This document shows positions 60,336 through 64,000 of a DNA stretch of 64,000 nucleotides, piece by piece (position 1 is the stretch's first letter; every line of letters starts with the position of its first letter). The notes under the pieces are model-generated. The model saw nothing but the letters and a program-made list of their open reading frames with translations, was not told the DNA's origin and did not search any database. Made by a program: the position numbers and the translations under genes. This DNA comes from Edwardsiella anguillarum ET080813 (lineage in GTDB: Bacteria; Pseudomonadota; Gammaproteobacteria; Enterobacterales; Enterobacteriaceae), in assembly GCF_000264765.2 (NCBI RefSeq), contig NZ_CP006664.1, forward strand, positions 372,001 through 436,000, written 5' to 3'.

Positions 60336-61790
60336 CTATTCAATAAAGCCAAGCTTGAAGAGCTGCTTACCGGCCAGCGAAGCCAGCGAGGGATCCTCTG
60401 GATAGACCGGCAGCAGGGGGAAAAATACCGCGCCGCCAATGATGCTGCGCCGCTGGCGATCCGACGGACTCAATCCCCAGATATTTTGGTAGGTCATTGG
60501 CACCGCCTGCCCATGAACGAGCGAATTGCCGATATACAGCATGATATGCCCCTGAATGTAGACCAGCGTCGTGAATGGCCGGCCATGCGTGGTCAGGTAA
60601 TCCAGGCGGGAACGGAGGCTATACGGAGAGAGATCGACGGTTCTGGACACCGCCTGAATCTGTGCGGCGGAGTTGCGCGGCAAAAAGATGCCGAACGGCA
60701 GCATCAGGCTACGGATCTCCGATGAGCAATCATTGTAAAATTGGTAATTTCCCCAGCCGTAGGGCTTTCCGCCCATGGTTTTCATCAGCGTTGCCATATT
60801 CTGCGGCGTCATGCGCCACGGCATGGCGGTAAAGGCGCTGGCGCTCAGCGTCACCCAGCGGAGGCGCGCCTTACCGTCCGCGCCGAGCGTCGGAACCGCC
60901 GTTCGGTAATACCCCGGCCACGCCGCGCCAAACGGCAGTATCGTGCCGGGGCGGGCGATAAAATAAAACCGCTTACCGTCGTGCACCGAGACCGGGGCCT
61001 GAATAAATGCCCCCAGATTTTTCTGCGCCAGCCTCCGCCACTCGGCGATAAACCGACTATCCGCCGCGGCCACGTCATCGCTTTTGACCCAGCCCATCAC
61101 CGTGGGAGAGACAACATATTTCCAGCCGGTGTCCCGGCTCAGCGTTAATACGTAGACAGGCGTGCCCGGCCGAATCGACGACATCTGCAGATCGTCGAAG
61201 GGATATCCCTGCCCGGCCAGGTGCGGATCGCCGTAGGCCGGCTCCGCGGTCGGCAGTGCCCTGACCGCCGTCTCTCTTAGCGTAATCCCCCGCTGCCCCG
61301 GGTGAAAAACGCTATCGATTGTGGATGCGCTGTTCTGCATTAACTGCGCTTTCCACTCAGGCGGATTCAGGCGAAAGTTACTGCCCCAAGAGCGGCTCTC
61401 GGGGAGGAGAAACTGGTGAATAATGCGCTCGCGGTTCTCTCTCGCCTCGCCCTGCAGCAGGGCGCTGATATATTCCGCATTCCACGGGGATTTATCCTGA
61501 GGATTAATGCCAAAATAGGATGATTTTAATTGGGTAAAATGGCGATGTTGCGCTGACACATCCATTAGCGCAACCGTATAGTCCTTGCTTTCAGGCTGAA
61601 TCCAGCGGTCGACAGACTGCGGATAATTCTGCAGAGGAAAGCGCGATTTGGTCGGATCGATGACGCTTCCGTGCGCCGTTGCGGGAGGCGATGAGACGCC
61701 GCGCCCTCCTTCCATCTGACATCCGGAAAGCAGTAGGGATAAGGCGAATAAGGGCAATTGTATCCACCCAGAAACCGGACGATTTATCAT
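60336..61790 (-). CDS. SH3-domain lipoprotein peptidoglycan endopeptidase (NlpC/P60, EcgA-like)
   Basis: The 484-aa predicted lipoprotein has lipobox LLLSGC with Cys24. The N-terminal region (~60-170) is like N_NLPC_P60 domains, followed by SH3-type domains (~175-315, with TGWKYVVSPTVMGWVKSDDV) and a C-terminal NlpC/P60 peptidase. Catalytic Cys355 is in YNDCSSEIRS and His415 in GHIMLYIG. Salmonella EcgA, a PhoP-controlled D,L-endopeptidase, has this architecture. It faces away from the T6SS genes, sharing their upstream region. It could trim peptidoglycan for apparatus assembly or intracellular growth; that is inference. Confidence 0.83.
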   Translation of the reverse strand: MINRPVSGWIQLPLFALSLLLSGCQMEGGRGVSSPPATAHGSVIDPTKSRFPLQNYPQSVDRWIQPESKDYTVALMDVSAQHRHFTQLKSSYFGINPQDKSPWNAEYISALLQGEARENRERIIHQFLLPESRSWGSNFRLNPPEWKAQLMQNSASTIDSVFHPGQRGITLRETAVRALPTAEPAYGDPHLAGQGYPFDDLQMSSIRPGTPVYVLTLSRDTGWKYVVSPTVMGWVKSDDVAAADSRFIAEWRRLAQKNLGAFIQAPVSVHDGKRFYFIARPGTILPFGAAWPGYYRTAVPTLGADGKARLRWVTLSASAFTAMPWRMTPQNMATLMKTMGGKPYGWGNYQFYNDCSSEIRSLMLPFGIFLPRNSAAQIQAVSRTVDLSPYSLRSRLDYLTTHGRPFTTLVYIQGHIMLYIGNSLVHGQAVPMTYQNIWGLSPSDRQRRSIIGGAVFFPLLPVYPEDPSLASLAGKQLFKLGFIE

Positions 61791-62032
61791 ATTTTATCTC
61801 CCATGCTGAGCAGCCTGCCCCATTGTCTACATAATGGTCCTCTCGCTATGTCATCGCACATCCAGAATAAACGCCGACTCAACCATCCTTCTATTTTCTA
61901 ACGCCAGACGAAATATCATTAGCTTTTATTCACGTGACTTATAGATAACTCGATGATCGATAAGTAAACAAACAGCAGATGATACATACGGAACGCTGGA
62001 TATAACCGAATAACGCGGATTGGCCATAGACA
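61791..62032. other. Divergent AT-rich control region between the lipoprotein gene and evpP
   Basis: About 240 AT-rich bases, much richer in A+T than the window generally, should hold the lipoprotein promoter (leftward) and upstream activator sites for the evpP promoter (rightward). I saw no tandem PhoP box in the left half; one GTTTAC on the minus strand near 61970 is isolated. Confidence 0.5.
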
Positions 62033-62081
62033 AATGAATCGGTTTTTTTTGCAAAGATTAGATATTTCACCCGCCTACAAT
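62033..62081 (+). promoter_or_regulatory. evpP promoter element (copy 1 of a 49-bp shared motif)
   Basis: Begins AATGAATCGG, has a T8 run and CAAAGATT, and ends CCTACAAT. It is 39/49 identical to the copy at 62831-62879. TACAAT (62076-62081) fits a sigma-70 -10 box; a start of transcription near 62088 would leave a ~30-base leader before the evpP ATG at 62119. No TTGACA-like -35 exists at 17-bp spacing (AAAGAT), pointing to activator dependence. Confidence 0.6.
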
Positions 62082-62118
62082 AACGAGCTCAATGCTACTG
62101 AAAAAAGGATGGCGCGTT

Positions 62119-62682
62119 ATGTTGACTTTGAATTCCGAGCTGGAATGGTCCGGTGTTGGAAGCATTTGTACAGATCAAAAGGCAAAAACCTACGTCAGCG
62201 ATGCATTTAACATAGCCTATGGGCAGCCGACGAAAGAGCTGCTCCCGGCGGGGACAGCCTTATACAAATTCAATGGATTTAATTCATTGGCAAGGTCCCC
62301 GATCACTGACGATAGCCCGCTATCTCCCTGGTGGAGCCCGGTCCAGCCATTCCGGTACGATGGCGGTCTGCGCCAGCGTATGCTGATCGCTAAGCAAAAC
62401 GGGGTATCAATGAGGGAATGGGGACGACTCACCTCCGTGATCAAAGAAAACTGGAGCTCTCTCGAATACTTACTTGAGATAACCCTCAAGGTTCCCGTCT
62501 ATGCCTGGTTCGGTGGATTTAAGGGCATGTCGCGCATTGATAATGGTATGACCTCTAGACGAAATATCACGCTGGAACAAAAAGGCCGGAGCTCAATGCT
62601 CCCCGGCGGGGCCACACAGTTCTATATTCCAAACCTGACGGTCGGGCATATCAGTAGCCACCAATTTTCAATATTGAAATAG
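62119..62682 (+). CDS. evpP: Candidate T6SS effector EvpP
   Basis: The 187-aa protein lacks a signal peptide and membrane segments. The ATG at 62119 (MLTLNSELEWSGVG) follows AAGGA and is preferred to an ATG at 62092, which would leave almost no leader after the -10 box. Position directly upstream of evpA, size and lack of homology to conserved Tss proteins fit EvpP, an effector of the Edwardsiella T6SS reported to suppress NLRP3 inflammasome activation through calcium/JNK effects. I could not confirm it by alignment. AT content is higher than flanking housekeeping genes, suggesting acquired DNA. Confidence 0.78.
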   Translation: MLTLNSELEWSGVGSICTDQKAKTYVSDAFNIAYGQPTKELLPAGTALYKFNGFNSLARSPITDDSPLSPWWSPVQPFRYDGGLRQRMLIAKQNGVSMREWGRLTSVIKENWSSLEYLLEITLKVPVYAWFGGFKGMSRIDNGMTSRRNITLEQKGRSSMLPGGATQFYIPNLTVGHISSHQFSILK

Positions 62683-62830
62683 CGCTTATTACGTCAAAAC
62701 CCATCCTCCTTTCAAGGGAATTATCCCCGAACAGAGCCCCTTATCCCGAGTATTAACGGCCTGCCGCCGGCGCCGTTAATACCCGATGGAAAGCATCGAG
62801 CCCGGGGAATAATCGGATAGTCGAGATTGG

Positions 62831-62879
62831 AATGAATATGTATTTTTTACAAAGATTGGCTAATTCATTCACCTACAAT
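62831..62879 (+). promoter_or_regulatory. evpA promoter element (copy 2 of the 49-bp shared motif)
   Basis: Starts AATGAATATG, contains TTTTTTACAAAGATT, ends ACCTACAAT. It is 39/49 identical to 62033-62081. The final TACAAT lies 52 bases before the evpA ATG, against 37 bases for evpP. Edwardsiella evp genes are known to need EsrB/EsrC activation; this could be the binding region, which is inference. Confidence 0.6.
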
Positions 62880-62931
62880 CGCTATCCATAACGTTACGCA
62901 GTGTTGTAAGAAATGTTACGGAGATGACTTC

Positions 62932-63447
62932 ATGGCAAGTGAAAGCAAGCAGCATACTTTGGATCGAGTTCGCTCGCCAAGAGTGCAGATTACCTACGAT
63001 GTGGAGATTGGCGATGCGCAGGAAATGAAGGAGCTGCCATTTGTCATGGGGGTGCTCGGTGACTATTCAGGACAGCCGGCAACCCCGCTTCCCAAGCTGA
63101 AAGAGCGCAAATTCGTTTCGATTGATCGCGACAACTTCAACGATGTCATCAAAGGGGTGCATCCCCACCTGTCATTCCGCACCGAAAATACCCTGAGCGG
63201 AGACGGCAGCCAGCTGTCGGTGGATCTGCATTTTCAGAGCATGGCGGACTTCACCCCTGAGCGGGTCGCGGCGCAGGTCGAACCGCTGCGTAAGCTGATG
63301 GATATCCGCAGCCGCCTCTCTGACCTGAAAAACAAGATGTACAGCAATGAGCGCCTGGGAGAGGTATTGCAGGGCATCATCGAGGATACCGAAAAGCTGC
63401 AGAGTCTGGGCAAAGAGACCGGTTTTGGCGAGGAGAAGCAGCCATGA
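62932..63447 (+). CDS. evpA: T6SS contractile sheath small subunit TssB (EvpA)
   Basis: The 171-aa TssB/VipA-family protein pairs with TssC to form the T6SS sheath. It has the standard N-terminal region (SPRVQITYDVEIGDAQEMKE), PFVMGVLGDYSGQP and ERKFVSIDRDNFNDVI typical of TssB, and an acidic C-terminal tail. GGAG lies upstream of the ATG. The stop overlaps the evpB ATG (ATGA), coupling the two sheath genes. This is the first conserved gene of the evp cluster, which presumably continues to the right. Confidence 0.95.
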   Translation: MASESKQHTLDRVRSPRVQITYDVEIGDAQEMKELPFVMGVLGDYSGQPATPLPKLKERKFVSIDRDNFNDVIKGVHPHLSFRTENTLSGDGSQLSVDLHFQSMADFTPERVAAQVEPLRKLMDIRSRLSDLKNKMYSNERLGEVLQGIIEDTEKLQSLGKETGFGEEKQP

Positions 63448-64000
63448 GCGAACAGAACTTGCCAGAGAACAACGCCGCCGAGAGCGCGGCGTTAGAGGGC
63501 GGCCTGCTGGATAGCATCATCACGGAAACCCGGATGGCGCGTAGTGACCTGGAGAAGGCGCGGGCCCGGGATCTGCTGGGTGAATGGGTTAGTGAGGTTC
63601 TGTCGGGAACGGTGACGGTGTCCGGGGATGTGCTGGCCAGCATTGAGGCGCGTATTGCCCAGATCGATGCGCTGCTTTCCACCCAGCTGTCCGCCATTAT
63701 GCATGAGCCGGATTTCCAAAGGCTGGAAGGGTCATGGCGAGGACTGCATTACCTGGTACATCAAAGCGAGACCGGTACCGGCCTGAAGATCCGCATGCTG
63801 AACGTCAGCCGCAAAGATCTGATCCGCGACTTTAAGAGCGCCGCCGAATTTGATCAAAGCGCGCTGTTCAAGAAAGTCTATGAGGAGGAGTACGGTACCT
63901 TTGGCGGCGCCCCCTTTGCGGCCATGATCGGGGATTACGAGTTCAGCAACCACCCGGAGGATCTGTTTCTGCTGGAGGAGATCTCACACGTTGCGGCGGC
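63444..64000 (+). CDS. evpB: T6SS contractile sheath large subunit TssC (EvpB), 5' part
   Basis: The reading frame is open from ATG at 63444 (MSEQNLPENNAAESAALEG) to the window edge, ~185 codons of an expected ~490. The TssC/VipB signature is present: HEPDFQRLEGSWRGLHYLV (residues ~89-107), followed by MLNVSRKDLIRDFK and GAPFAAMIGDYEFS. It forms the tail sheath with EvpA. The overlap ATGA with evpA indicates coupled translation. Confidence 0.95.
   Translation, partial: MSEQNLPENNAAESAALEGGLLDSIITETRMARSDLEKARARDLLGEWVSEVLSGTVTVSGDVLASIEARIAQIDALLSTQLSAIMHEPDFQRLEGSWRGLHYLVHQSETGTGLKIRMLNVSRKDLIRDFKSAAEFDQSALFKKVYEEEYGTFGGAPFAAMIGDYEFSNHPEDLFLLEEISHVAA

Noticed and set aside
62092-62121. An upstream ATG at 62092 as the evpP start
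   Set aside because: It is only 11 bases after the -10-like TACAAT, while the ATG at 62119 has AAGGA at correct spacing.

Overview
The window reads as a chromosomal segment of a gamma-proteobacterium of the order Enterobacterales, most likely the genus Edwardsiella. The protein sequences are close to E. coli K-12 counterparts over most of the window, the DNA is GC-rich, and the right edge enters a type VI secretion locus whose gene order (evpP-like gene, evpA/tssB, evpB/tssC) is the one known from Edwardsiella. The species cannot be settled from this sequence alone. Left part (1-16.1 kb): the 3' end of bglX, an unrecognised 51-residue membrane peptide, and the complete respiratory complex I operon nuoA-B-CD-E-F-G-H-I-J-K-L-M-N on the minus strand with a strong terminator after nuoN. 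Next (16.1-32.5 kb): the regulator lrhA, then a ydjZ-like/ynjE/ynjF/ynjA cluster that in E. coli lies elsewhere, then alaA-yfbR-yfbS. A decayed autotransporter follows, with a 16-copy heptanucleotide repeat beside it, then yfbT-yfbU-yfbV, a phage-like orphan ORF, and the acetate pathway pair ackA-pta. A roughly 187-bp tandem duplication sits at the pta/rhodanese junction. Middle (32.7-48.6 kb): a periplasmic rhodanese, yfcD-yfcE-yfcF, yfcG-folX-yfcH, a short-chain dehydrogenase homologue lacking both catalytic residues, ubiX, cvpA-purF, folC-dedD, accD, dedA, truA, usg and pdxB. This is the E. coli order except that the histidine-transport genes between yfcH and ubiX are absent. Between pdxB and fabB (48.7-54.7 kb), where E. 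coli has flk, there is a stress-related block: an scsABCD-type thiol-redox/copper-tolerance operon, a DUF4186 gene, a repeat-rich acid shock gene asr with a candidate RstA box, and a methyltransferase. Right part (54.7-64 kb): fabB, mnmC, yfcL, epmC and yfcA in E. coli order. Instead of mepA-aroC, yfcA is followed by a lipoprotein peptidoglycan hydrolase of the NlpC/P60 (EcgA-like) type, the candidate effector gene evpP, evpA and the start of evpB. The most interesting new observation is a 49-bp element (39 of 49 positions identical) placed the same way upstream of both evpP and evpA and ending in a -10-like TACAAT. It looks like a duplicated activator-dependent promoter that would couple effector and sheath expression.
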